Below, one piece after another: positions 38,526 through 48,825 of a stretch of DNA of 64,000 nt (position 1 is its first letter; every line of letters starts with the position of its first letter). The position numbers and the translations under genes were made by a program. The notes below the pieces were generated by a model. That model saw only the letters and a list, made by a program, of their open reading frames with translations. It had not been told where the DNA came from and ran no database searches. Source of the stretch: Rhynchopus sp. YZ270_cl-10 (taxonomy: Eukaryota > Euglenozoa > Diplonemea > Diplonemida > Diplonemidae); contig OZ037867.1 in the NCBI GenBank assembly GCA_964035575.1, forward strand, positions 744,001-808,000. Direction: 5' to 3'.

Positions 38526-38970
38526 TAGATGAAGACGAGGCATTTGGGGTACTGAAGTTTGTGTCCTCCCTGCAAAGAGAAAGTGAAGGGTTCCTCTAAA
38601 GTGCAATGGGCCTTCAATCTGTGCTCGGGAAATATCGGGAAAGAAAGGAAAGGAATCAAAATAGTGATTATTTGTTTGTTTGTTTGTTTGTTGAAAGATG
38701 TGATTGTTTGCGTGTGTTGTATTGCCACAGGTGGTGTGTCCGCATATGGGGCGAGTGCAGAAAGAAGGGGACAGAAAGCAGTTATCACGAAACAAAAGTG
38801 AAATCAATTCAAAAATACTATTGAGAGGTGAAGAGAGGAGATGGCAAAAGCGAAAAGAAAGTGAACGCGGATGTCGCTGTTCTGTCTAAATGTTGTCCCC
38901 CCTTTTCTCTCTTTCTCTGCCTGTGTGTTGTGTTGTGTTGTGTTTTATGTCGATTTGTTTTGTTCCGTAA
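38482..38970. repeat. Shared effector 3' flank, copy 1
   Basis: 489 bp colinear with 42385-42873, beginning CGCGTCCTGCAAAAAGAGG and ending TTTTGTTCCGTAA. Differences are few (for example in a TTTG-repeat near 38668). It marks the exchange unit of the array and probably contains the 3' UTR. Confidence 0.85.
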
Positions 38971-39135
38971 CCAAATCGGCTGAATTATTTGGTCTTGGTG
39001 GGCGTTCTTTGCGAAGAGGTGTACTGTCTGTTTATGTATGTGCTCCTGTTCCCAAGGTAGGCACTGGTTGTACTACTGGTGAGGTGGTGAGGGACATGTT
39101 TGTTGTATGTTAGGAATGAAGACAACTCAAGAAAG

Positions 39136-39256
39136 CCCCAGTCCCTTTTACTCTTTTTCACCTCCCACCTCCCACGATGCATCATTTTCATTCCACCAAC
39201 AGGAAACGTTACCCCATTTCCCCCCCATACTCCTTTCCCTTTCCCCAACCCCAACC
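39136..39256 (+). promoter_or_regulatory. Conserved leader of effector gene C
   Basis: Same 120-bp pyrimidine-rich leader as gene B, ending at the MPDG start codon. Confidence 0.65.
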
Positions 39257-42200
39257 ATGCCTGATGGCGCTGTTCCCGATGACCCTGTAGCAAAGGCTGA
39301 GCGGACGGTTGAACGACTAAAGGCAGAGCAGAAGAAGCTGGGTGAGCAGATCACAGCCTGCGAAAGGTGCAAGAGGGGCAAGGTGACCGTCCATGATCTC
39401 GAAGAACTCGATGTCTACGTGGACGATATCACTGACGCAACCACCCCTAATGGCAAGGAGAAGATCAACGCCAAGATCGTCGAGCTCAAGGAGAAGGAGA
39501 AGGTATGACCCTTGCTTTTCACACCTATTTTTTATTTTATGTGTTTCCCCTACCCAAAAAAAAAAAAAAGGCTTTAGTAGAAGATACCAAATGTTCACAC
39601 GAACATCGGTTTCATAACTTTCACCCACCATATAAAGGGGAATTACTGAAGATGTCTACCCTTTTGAATACTACTGTATAATTCTTAAGACTGAAACAGG
39701 GTAAAAGTTCGAAACCAATCTACTGAAAGTTTCAATTTATGCAAGGAAACAGTTTATTTTTCCCCTTTCACATTTTTGCAACAAGGAATTTAAAAAAAGA
39801 TGGGTTGTTGTTGTTTTTTTATACACTTCCCTAATGCTTTCAAATTTTATTTGAAAGTATATGAATTTGTTATTTTATCTTTTCTAGCATGACCCATTCG
39901 CAACATGTGTGTTGGGGTTGCAATTGTCGGCACTGGAGATATACAGTGTGGTGCAACGTTGTTGTTATTTTGTTGTTTCTAGTTTAGTGCATTCGCTTTC
40001 CACACACTTACAGAAAAAGAGTGCAGAGTTGCTGATTGCGCGCGAGGACTTGATGAATGTGAGGGCTCAGCAGGGCCCAAGTATTAGTGAGGTATGCGTG
40101 TTTTTGTTCTTATTCACGTGCATTTGCAGGTGCTGAAGAACATTGTACAAACTGCGAAAACCTGTGAAATGAAGGCTCCTCCTGAAATGGATGCAGTGCG
40201 GTTCGGTAGGGAGGGTTTCGACAAGGTCGTGCTGGATACTGTGGAAGAAGTATCAAATAAATGCAACATCATGCAGAACACACGGGCCCTGGTGATGGCG
40301 TGTGCATCTGGTGTGGGGAAGACTTACGCCACACAGACGGTGCGGTGGGGTTGCCAGCAGCAGAGCAAAGCGGACAGGTTTGAGGTGGTATCTGCATACC
40401 TTGGGTTTAACAGCGTGTCAAGGCTTACTTGGGGCGAGGAATACTACATGAAGGGTGGTGGTTCTGTGGAGGCAGTCGTTCTATGTCGTCTCCTCGTGTG
40501 GCTTACTCGCGCTTATAAGTGTGCCAGCATTTCAGAACTGGATTCTAAGGGGACATGTGTACAGCAACAGGTTGTGATGCCTGATGTGACGGAGGAAGCC
40601 CTCAGTGTACTGGGCAGCGTGAGCGGACTGAAGGCCCTGCGTCAGAGCGTCACAGAGTGTTTGGCGAACCTAGCAAAAAAAGTCGCAGACGAAGAAGGGA
40701 AGAAGCTGGTTTTCCTTGCAGTGGTGGATGAGGGGCAGTTCTTCGATGAGTTTGTTCCAAGGGAGGATGGAAAGAAGGTAGGGGCACGGTTGGCGCTGCA
40801 ATGCCTTCGGGAACTGCAACTGGCAGTGCACGATAACTTAGTGTTGCTCCCAATATGCACTGGGATTAATCCTGCTGTCACTCTGGAAACGCGGACAGAG
40901 GGCGAAAACCGTGTCCTTGGTAAGGAGGAACAAATCTTCATGCTGCATAACGAGTGGGTGAAGTTCTGTGCTCATGTCATGGGGAAGGAGTTATTGTCTG
41001 AGCTGTCAGACCAGCAGTTTCAATGCTTTGCAGCACTCGCGTGGCCTCGGGCAAGGGAATTCCTCAATATGGATGTGCGCACGAAGTACGGTGTTTCGTC
41101 AGGTGCTGCTCGCTTGCCGCGGGGGGACACGGATGATGAAAAGGTGGAGAAGCGTGCTCGACGGGTGCTCAAAGTTGCTGTTGACTTGCCGTGGGGGGAC
41201 ACGGATGCTGAAAAGCGGGAGAAGCGTGTTCGACGGGTGCTCAAAGCTGCTGCGGATAAGCAATATCTGCCGATGAGTGATGTACCTGCAAACATGGTTC
41301 GTCTTGATGCTGTTGGCGAGACACGCCCTATTCTCGACTTTGCCTCCCTCAGTAGCATCATGAACTGCCTTGGTCTAAACAAGACTACATTTCGTCTACC
41401 AGACAGTGTCTCTCTCAACGACTTGAAGGGCGGGGACTGGGGTTCATTCGAGAAGGTTGTGTTTAATTCACTAGCAATATTCGCAGGACTCTTTTACCAC
41501 AAGCAACCAGACCCTGATACTTACCTGCCTTCGAAGCCAAGCACCGGCGTCTTACGCACTTGGATCCCAGGAGGCGCTGCCAACTTCGTGTCAGTCGATA
41601 CCCTAGAAAATCCGCGAAGGCACCGTCATCCCCACAACACTGCGAAGACTGCACTGAGCGAAGCCTTTATAACGAAGCTGGAACTGTTGAAGGCCAAAGG
41701 CGACACTGTGCTGCTTCACTGTGGAGGCAAGTCTCCACTTGACTTCATTCTGATGAAGGTGGTGAAGGTGGAGGTGGCGGAGGTGGTGAAGGTGGCGGTG
41801 GCGGAGGTGGCGAAGGTGAACAAGGGAAAGACACAGACGATAGAGACACGGACGATTGCAGCGAGGTTTGCTGAGGCGAATCACACAGACAAGGACAAGA
41901 CAACCGTGACGAAAGAAAGTCTTGGGCAAGAGCGAGACGATATGACGGTGAAGGCATTACAAACTTACAATGTTATGGAGCGCTGTACCAAAAAAATAGC
42001 GTTCGACAAGATGGTGTGGGGAGACAGGAGTCCAGCGGGCCATACCAAAGTAAAGCTCGAACCCTTCAAAGATGATCACTTTCTGCTGGTGACGAATAAA
42101 CGTGTAGGCAAGATGTCGGCGAAGGAGGCGAAGCGCATCATGAACCCTGATACAACTGAGTGGCTCCCAATGACCCAGGTGTTGTTTGGGGCGCCTCCCA

Positions 42201-42352
42201 CCTCAAGTCTGTTGGGATCGCGTCCCATATGGCCAGCGCTCTCTCAGCTCTCTGAAATTCCCAGGCATACGTGGAGCACACCGCTGCCGCAGACTGGAGC
42301 TAGGATGACGAGATATGCACCTGTCTTGCGCAGACTCTGCAAACTCATTTAG
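39257..42352 (+). CDS. Effector gene C: header + P-loop NTPase + PD-(D/E)xK-like nuclease
   Basis: Exons 39257-39502, 40014-40091 and 40130-42352, all phase 0; about 848 residues. It is the intact paralogue of gene A without a LINE in the first intron. The second intron is 38 nt (GTATGCG...TTTGCAG); reading through it instead gives an early stop. Exon 2 is KKSAELLIAREDL followed by the junction QQGPSISE. It keeps Walker A SGVGKT, Walker [11 protein letters not shown], and the LDFIL/FAEANHT region where A has EAK. Two internal expansions are unique to C: a near-tandem copy of a 27-residue [16 protein letters not shown] segment (about 41116-41260) and a lengthened KVEVAEV run (about 41755-41820). 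The first intron carries an unrelated dispersed repeat (39630-39870). Confidence 0.82.
39630..39870. repeat. Dispersed 230-bp repeat in the intron of gene C
   Basis: Shares ACTGAAGATGTC, GAATAC(T/A)ACTGTAT, AATCTACTGAA and AAAAAGATGG in order with 59050-59290, and its far end continues at 12310-12390 in that copy's version. The intron copy explains why this intron differs from those of B and D. Confidence 0.65.
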
Positions 42353-42384
42353 ATGACGAACTCCTCAAGAGTAGGACGGTAGGG

Positions 42385-42873
42385 CGCGTCCTGCAAAAAG
42401 AGGACTGCACATATCCATCTCGGCAGTCTAGATGAAGACGAGGCATTTGGGGTACTGAAGTTTGTGTCCTCCCTGCAAAGAGAAAGTGAAGGGTTCCTCT
42501 AAAGTGCAATGGGCCTTCAATCTGTGCTCGGGAAATATCGGGAAAGAAAGGAAAGGAATCAAAATAGTGATTGTTTGATTGTTTGTTTGTTTGTTAAAAG
42601 ATGTGATTGTTTGCGTGTGTTGTATTGCCACAGGTGGTGTGTCCGCATATGGGGCGAGTGCAGAAAGAAGGGGACAGAAAGCAGTTATCACGAAACAAAA
42701 GTGAAATCAATTCAAAAATACTATTGAGAGGTGAAGAGAGGAGATGGCAAAAGCGAAAAGAAAGTGAACGCGGATGTCGCTGTTCTGTCTAAATGTTGTC
42801 CCCCCTTTTCTCTCTTTCTCTGCCTGTGTGTTGTGTTGTGTTGTGTTTTATGTCGATTTGTTTTGTTCCGTAA
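42385..42873. repeat. Shared effector 3' flank, copy 2
   Basis: Colinear with 38482-38970 over 489 bp. It starts 32 bp after the gene C stop codon. Confidence 0.85.
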
Positions 42874-43254
42874 AGGCCGCCACCATTACCACCGAGGTCG
42901 GCAGCAGCAGTTAAAGATGCAGCACCAACAACGACTAGGAGCCTCCGAAGAAAAGAGAAAAGGCGCAGAGTTACCCCAGTTGGCGCAAAGGGTGCACCAC
43001 AGATGTCTTGCGTATGTTTGAAGAAAAAGGAAGGTTGATTCTTTCGATGTGGTACTTCCCTCGATTCGTTCTGTATTTTGTATTTGTTCTGTTTCCCATC
43101 ATATTATGTTTTTCATGCGTTGTGCTTCAGGCTCACAGTACGTTACTGACTCCTCCTCTTTATTTTATCAGCCCCGAAACCTCCTCTCACCAACTAACCT
43201 ACTGTACATCACAACAGGATGCACACCTCTCTCTCCTCCTCTCACACCCCAAGT
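42874..43254. other. Leader region of effector gene D
   Basis: Not shared with A-C. It ends in a pyrimidine-rich stretch with possible 3' splice sites (TTATCAG near 43171, CACAACAG near 43217) before the start codon, so an upstream non-coding exon is possible. Confidence 0.4.
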
Positions 43255-44876
43255 ATGCCTGATGGTGATGACTTGCCTGCTGCAGTCACTGCTGATCGGA
43301 GAGTAACTAACCTGGAGGGCGAGCAGAAGACGCTGAAGGACCAGATCGATGCATTGGAGGGATTCCGTGCACGTGCACCAGACTATGACGTCAGCAAGTT
43401 GAAGAAGCTTCGTCTGTGGGATTTTACGGACAGTGACCGTGACACCCTTGAAGGCAAGCAGAAGATCGCCGACAAGATCGCCGAGCTCAAGAAAGAGAAG
43501 GAGGTATGACACTTGCTTTCCACACACATGTTTATGTTATCTTTCTAACATGGCCCATTCGCAGCATGTGTTTCATGTAGAACTCTTTGCAGTTTCTATT
43601 CACTTAACCTTTGGGTTGAGTCATTACATGTGGTTGTACTGTCTGTGTGGCGGAGGGAACCTCGGACCTTTTGGAGGCATGGCGAGTAGTCTACTTGCTT
43701 TCCACACCTATTTTATTTTATCTTTCCAGCATGACCCATTCGCAACCATGTGTGTTGGGGTTGCAATTGTCGGCACTGGAGATATACAGTGTGGTGCAAC
43801 GTTGTTGTTATTTTGTTGTTTCTAGTTTATTGCATTCACTTTCCACACACTTACAGAAAAAGAGTGCAGAGTTGCTGATTGCGCGCGAGGACTTGATGAA
43901 TGTGAGGGCTCAGCAGACGTTGACGATGGAAGCTCAACTGCAGAAGGGTTACGGCAGAGGTGTGGTCAACTCCATGATACCCGAGTATCTTCTTCAGGTC
44001 AAAGTAGAAAATGGAGCTAAGTGGCTGTTGCTAAGGAAAACTATGTACCTTCATGCAGAGCTGCAGGGTGCGTTCTACGGTTGGTTTTATTACAGCAAGA
44101 ACGACCATGGTGTGGTCAACGAGACCAGTGACTTTAATTTTGTGCTCTACTTCTTGTCGACGCAACAGATGCAAAATATGGAAACTACTGTGCGTGCTTG
44201 GGGACAACAGCGTAATGTAGCTATCATGGCAGAGGCTAGTCAGCGAGGCGACTCTTATGGGTTCTACGACCGGTTTGGAGCGGTTTCTGATGATCCTAAA
44301 AGGGTCCACGCGAGTCACTATGAGGAAAACGGGTCACCCGACGGACGTGGCTGGAGTGAGGTGCGTGAAGACTATTCAGAGAGCAGCGCTACAACCAGGG
44401 TTAGCGAGGAACAGGTGGATTATGAATTTGTTCTTGCTGACCGTGTGGGGTCCCATGTGGCCCTAAGTTGTCACATCCTTCCTGCTGCTCAGTGTACTGG
44501 TGTTCGCGCGAAGTGTAATAAAGATCCCAACAACCGCATCATACTTGATGGGAATCTACACAAATTCTACGATCAAAGTAAACCAGAAGTGTCATTCTAC
44601 TGCGAGGATGCGGAAGACGCGTTCGATGAGCATGATCCGCAGAGCGATACCAGAAAAGAAGTGCGTCTTGTAGCTTTTTTCAGAACTGTTCAAATTGCTG
44701 ATAAATGGTTTAACATTGGGTTTCGTGAGGGTACCCATAATGTTAGTAGTCATGAAATTCACTTCAAGATTCATCACAAGGACCCGAAAGCATTTGTGCA
44801 ATACCTGCAGGCTCGTCATAATGAAAATATGGAGAAGATGGGTTATGCGGGAGGAGCTCCGCAGCTTTCTCAATGA
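43255..44876 (+). CDS. Effector gene D: header + HNH_2-like nuclease
   Basis: Two exons, 43255-43503 and 43857-44876, phase 0; about 422 residues. The header is a second subtype (MPDGDDLP...EGEQKTLKDQI, ending ELKKEKEV) clearly homologous to the A-C header. Exon 2 begins with the same KKSAELLIAREDL block, and a new end starts after AQQ. That end contains CHILPAAQC at about 287-295 and, 12 residues on, NNRIILDGNLHKFYD at about 307-321, which fits the HNH_2 pattern (H-I-x-P, then N-x-x-x-L-x-x-x-L-H-x-x-F-D). No P-loop is present, so unlike A-C this is a direct header-nuclease fusion. HNH enzymes cut DNA; the target here is unknown. Confidence 0.78.
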
Positions 44877-45131
44877 TACACATACCAGTAGTGTCAAGTT
44901 CGTTGCTTTTTCTGCTCTCGGGTTGGGAAGGGGTCGGGTCGTAATAAATACAAAGCAACATTTCATTAAAGTTAAGGCCGTAGTTGCCTTGGTCAAACAA
45001 AACCAACGTATCCTTGGGTACCTATTAATGCATCAAAGTTTTCAAAAAACGTGGAGATCACACAGGTGGTGACTACACGTTGTCAATTTTTCAAAAACAA
45101 AAAAATATAACTATTTATTGCTGTAAAATGG
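44877..45131. other. Short spacer after gene D
   Basis: Contains a weak member of the GTGGAGAT...TTTTTCAAAAA motif family (about 45050-45100) and otherwise nothing recognised. Confidence 0.4.
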
Positions 45132-45320
45132 GCGAAGCGCATCATGAACCCTGATACAACTAAGTGGCTCCCAATGACCCAGGTGTTGTTTGGGGCGCTT
45201 CCCACCTCAAGTCAGTTGGGATCGCGTCCCATATGGCCAGCGCTCTCTCAGCTCTCGCAAATTCCCAGGCATACGTGGAGCACACCGCTGCCGCAGACTG
45301 GAGCTAGGATGACGAGATGC
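45132..45320 (+). pseudogene. Fossil 3' end of an A/C-type effector
   Basis: About 190 bp matching the last 60 codons of genes A (31149-31334) and C, without anything upstream. Together with 45322-45372 it shows that the GST copy 2 block arrived attached to the end of an A-type gene. Confidence 0.8.
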
Positions 45321-45497
45321 GTACCTGGGCTCCGTACATTTTACGGACCCTCAAGTACGTACCCGGCTCAGGATCAGGATGCGAGTGACGGCGCAGATTC
45401 AAGAGACTCAAGAGGAACAGTCAGAGGATTCTGACACCTTCCCTCCAGACGTTCTCTACCTGTTGCTATTGTAAACTGTAAAGTGTAATATATACAT

Positions 45498-46843
45498 GGA
45501 TGGTAGTCGGTCCGAGCAGGCTGTGCGCTAACTTTTCGGAAATTGCTCGAAAAATGAAAATCAGGTCCAAAAAAATGTACCTACGGGAAGTTGAAGTGCG
45601 TGGACGCGCGTATTTTGCGTGTTTTTAAAGTAAGAGAAAGTCGAATGGAGTGGGAACGTAGTGAGAGCGCAGAAGAGAATAAGAAATGCAGGAAAAATAG
45701 ACAACGAGGAAAAACAAAGAGATTTTGACAATACTTTTTACACACGTCCTCCACACAGTTCCTTCCTTCAAACCGTGAATGGTAACTACGCCAGTGGTGT
45801 TTGTAATGTCTGTTGTCCTCCACACCATTACAGGGGTAAATGCTTTTTGCGTGCGGACCCACCCGGAGGTGGTTGGGGCGGACTCTGTGTGCTCCCTCTT
45901 GTCGTTGGCCTGACTCCCCTCACCATCCTTCTGCCACTGAACACTTTACACAGACCTACTACACAACACACACTCTCACAATGTCTGCCCCAGCAACACC
46001 GAAGCCGACCCTTCCCGAGTCGTATGTCGTGCCCGAGGTGTGGGTGGAGCCTGCTGCTGCAGCAGGGCCGTTCGGAGGCATCAACAAACCCACGGCAGGT
46101 GCACGCGAGGAGGAGGCTCTGCCAAAGGGGGAGCACCCGCTGCAGCTGTACTCGCTTGGCACGCCGAACGGCATCAAGGTGACGATCCTTCTTGAGGAGC
46201 TTGGTGTTGAGTACGATGCGTGGAAGATCTCCATCATGGGGAAGCAGTTCACAAGCGGGTTTGTGGCGGCGAACCCAAACTCGAAGATCCCTGCGATGTA
46301 CGACTACGGCGTGGAGGACGGCAGTGGCGAGCCGCTGCGTGTCTTCGAGTCTGGGTCGATCCTTGTCTACCTTGCGGAGAAGTACGGGAAGTTCCTCCCC
46401 CCTGTGTCGGACATCCGCAAGCGCACAGAGGTGCTGAACTGGGTGATGTGGCAGATGGGGGGAGCGCCCTTCATTGGAGGCGGGTTTGGGCACTTCTACA
46501 AGTACGCACCTGTGCACATTGAGTACGCTGTGAACAGGTACTCGATGGAGACGAAGCGCCAGCTGGACGTGCTGGACAAGCAGCTTGAAGGGAAGGACTT
46601 TGTGTGTGGAGAGTACAGCATTGCCGACATGGCCATCTACCCGTGGATCAAATGCATCGACGTTGGCTACAACGCTGCCAAGTTCCTCGAGCTCGACTCC
46701 TACAAGAACGTGGCACGTTGGATGGAGCTCCTTCAGAAGCGTTCTGCTGTGCGCCGTGGCTCGCGTGTCAACGGCTTCTCTGACAACGCTGTTGCTGAGA
46801 GGCACAGCAAGGACGACTTCAAGCCTGAGGACTACTAGACACT
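45498..46843. repeat. Segmental duplication, copy 2 (carries GST)
   Basis: Colinear with 31941-33286. Lacks the (GGGGTC)40 array that precedes copy 1. Confidence 0.9.
45981..46838 (+). CDS. yghU-like: Glutathione S-transferase, YghU/YfcG (Nu) type, copy 2
   Basis: Encodes the same 285-residue protein as copy 1. The only CDS differences seen are two synonymous changes (an Asp codon GAC/GAT near 46217 and a Pro codon CCG/CCA near 46276). The leader differs at a few sites. So near an identity means a recent duplication or ongoing gene conversion; the 3' UTR is unrelated, so the two copies could differ in regulation. Confidence 0.93.
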   Translation: MSAPATPKPTLPESYVVPEVWVEPAAAAGPFGGINKPTAGAREEEALPKGEHPLQLYSLGTPNGIKVTILLEELGVEYDAWKISIMGKQFTSGFVAANPNSKIPAMYDYGVEDGSGEPLRVFESGSILVYLAEKYGKFLPPVSDIRKRTEVLNWVMWQMGGAPFIGGGFGHFYKYAPVHIEYAVNRYSMETKRQLDVLDKQLEGKDFVCGEYSIADMAIYPWIKCIDVGYNAAKFLELDSYKNVARWMELLQKRSAVRRGSRVNGFSDNAVAERHSKDDFKPEDY

Positions 46844-47892
46844 TCACAACATCATTTTAATATAGGGGATGAACACCCCGTCCCCACCTGCAGTATGAGG
46901 GCATGCACCGTGAGGACCACAGACGCATCGCTCCCCTTACGCTCCCCCTTTCCTCTACCCACCTTTCTTCCAAACTAACTCCCTTTTTCTGTCATTGGTA
47001 ATGACTATGCGCCTGTTTATATCTTTTCTCGAGTGCAAAATTACGTGGTTTTTTTTTTTTTCTCTCTTTTTCACAAAATGACTTCATTGTGCGACAGTGA
47101 TTTTCACCTGTAGAGTGGTATTCAGCAGGAGCGTGCTTTGGACTTGATTGATCTTTCTTTGTTACTAATTTGACTGTATTTGGTTGTGTGATAACAACCA
47201 ATTTGATAAAGTGTGTTTATGTGCATATGTTGTTATGTTGGTCTAATTGATTTCGTTCTCTGCTGTCGCTCTTACCCGCACTGTGGACTATGCAAATAGC
47301 TCGGATGAGGCTACGATTGTCTTTTTTTATTGGCTCTCAGTCATTTTATACAATAACCAATTTTTCAAACAAAACAAAACAAAGTGGCTCTCTCTTCAAA
47401 AGGTGACCTAAGCGTGAGAGGCTTAGGTTCGTCTTAATGACCTTTTCTTACTTTCGGTGTCTGCGTCCGGTGTACGGTGAAGCGTTTTGCACTTTGCAAC
47501 TTCTTTCTTTCTGCTTCGTAGTTGACTATGCACGAGATGCGTATGTCACCTAAACAACCCCCTTTGTCTTTGTCATGATAGGCAAATCCGCGAGGGGATA
47601 AACGAACGTTTCATGTGGTCCATGCCTTCTGTATTGAAAGCAATTCAGGCAAAACAATTCAAAATACCGCATTTCCGACACAACACAGCATATTTTTTTT
47701 TCCAAACAACGTGTAATATGGGACAACGTTACTGTAGGGGTTTTTCTTTTTCTTCAATTTTCAAGATGGGGTAAACCAAACAAGCAAAAAAACAAAGTAA
47801 ATAACCGTTTCCCTTTTGCCTTTCTCACTGCTGACCCACATCACAACATAACACTGTATGCCAGGAAATAGGCGTAGTACGCAGAATAAGAA
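46844..47892. other. Spacer with short motifs
   Basis: About 1 kb without a gene. Contains AGGTGACCTAAGCGTGAGAGG (47401-47437) followed by the CCGGTGTACGGTGAAGCG/TTTGCACTTT motif (47459-47510). The last 200 bases may be the promoter of the next gene. Confidence 0.5.
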
Positions 47893-48825
47893 ATGCGGGT
47901 CTCTCTCTTGGTGTTGTTTGCGTCAGTCGTGTCGGCCCTGAAACTGTCTTGGCAAATTGAGGTGGGGGATACGAACTGCGTTGCAGTGGCCGAGATGGAT
48001 GAAGTCACAGTGCTGGTGGGGTGTGCTGGTGGGGTGCATGCTGTGGACGTTGTGCAGGAGAAGGTGGTGCAGAAGATTGCGTTAGCAGCCGTGGCAGCGA
48101 TTGTGGTCGACCGTGCTAACCACTATGTGTACCTCCTGCAGGGAAGCAACCTGACAGTCGTGAGGACAACTGACATCACAAAGATCACGGCGTCGCTGCA
48201 CCTCGGCTCTATTGGTGCTGGCATCGTGAAGAGTGCAGACTTCGACTCGCGTGGCTACCTCTTTGCGGCAACATCCTCAGGTGTGCTTGTGGTCAACGTG
48301 AAGGTCCCTCGCAGCCCTGTGGTGGTGTACCTGGACCCATTCTCCAAATATGAGCTGACAAGCGGGGCGTACCAGGCTGACAAACAGACGTTCGTCGCGG
48401 GTATGGTGGGTGGCGTGGTGCTGTACCGCATGGTGCACCCTACGAGCCCATCGGTGACTTTGAAAATGGACTTCGAGGGCGGGGACGCACAGGTAGGGAT
48501 TGTGGGGAGCTCGTTTGCGATGTGCATGGTTGGAACACAGAAGCCGTTCTGGGTGTACGACATCACAGACCCTTCATCCCCTGTGTTCAGCGAAAACATT
48601 TACATAAGATCTTGCAGACGAATGGCCACGAACGGGAAGGACAAGGCGTGCACAGCGGCTTTGACAGACGCAGACGTGCTGCTGCTGTCGGGTGACAATG
48701 TGTCCATACCCAAAAGCTTCACGGGCAACATGGGGTCTATTTCTGCCACCCTCTCTGCCGACGGCGATACCCTGTACACGGGGCTCACGACCAACGGCTT
48801 GGGGATATACGATGTGAGTCTGTAG
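47893..48825 (+). CDS. Secreted beta-propeller-like protein
   Basis: 310 residues with an N-terminal signal peptide (MRVSLLVLFASVVSALKLSW; likely cleavage after VSA). The rest is made of repeated four-strand units of about 40-45 residues with recurring VYDITDPSSP-like and VVNVKVPRSPVV turns, typical of LVIVD-type propellers found on cell surfaces. About six or seven blades would fit the length. No membrane anchor is seen, so it is probably secreted or lumenal. Ligand unknown. Single exon. Confidence 0.75.
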   Translation: MRVSLLVLFASVVSALKLSWQIEVGDTNCVAVAEMDEVTVLVGCAGGVHAVDVVQEKVVQKIALAAVAAIVVDRANHYVYLLQGSNLTVVRTTDITKITASLHLGSIGAGIVKSADFDSRGYLFAATSSGVLVVNVKVPRSPVVVYLDPFSKYELTSGAYQADKQTFVAGMVGGVVLYRMVHPTSPSVTLKMDFEGGDAQVGIVGSSFAMCMVGTQKPFWVYDITDPSSPVFSENIYIRSCRRMATNGKDKACTAALTDADVLLLSGDNVSIPKSFTGNMGSISATLSADGDTLYTGLTTNGLGIYDVSL

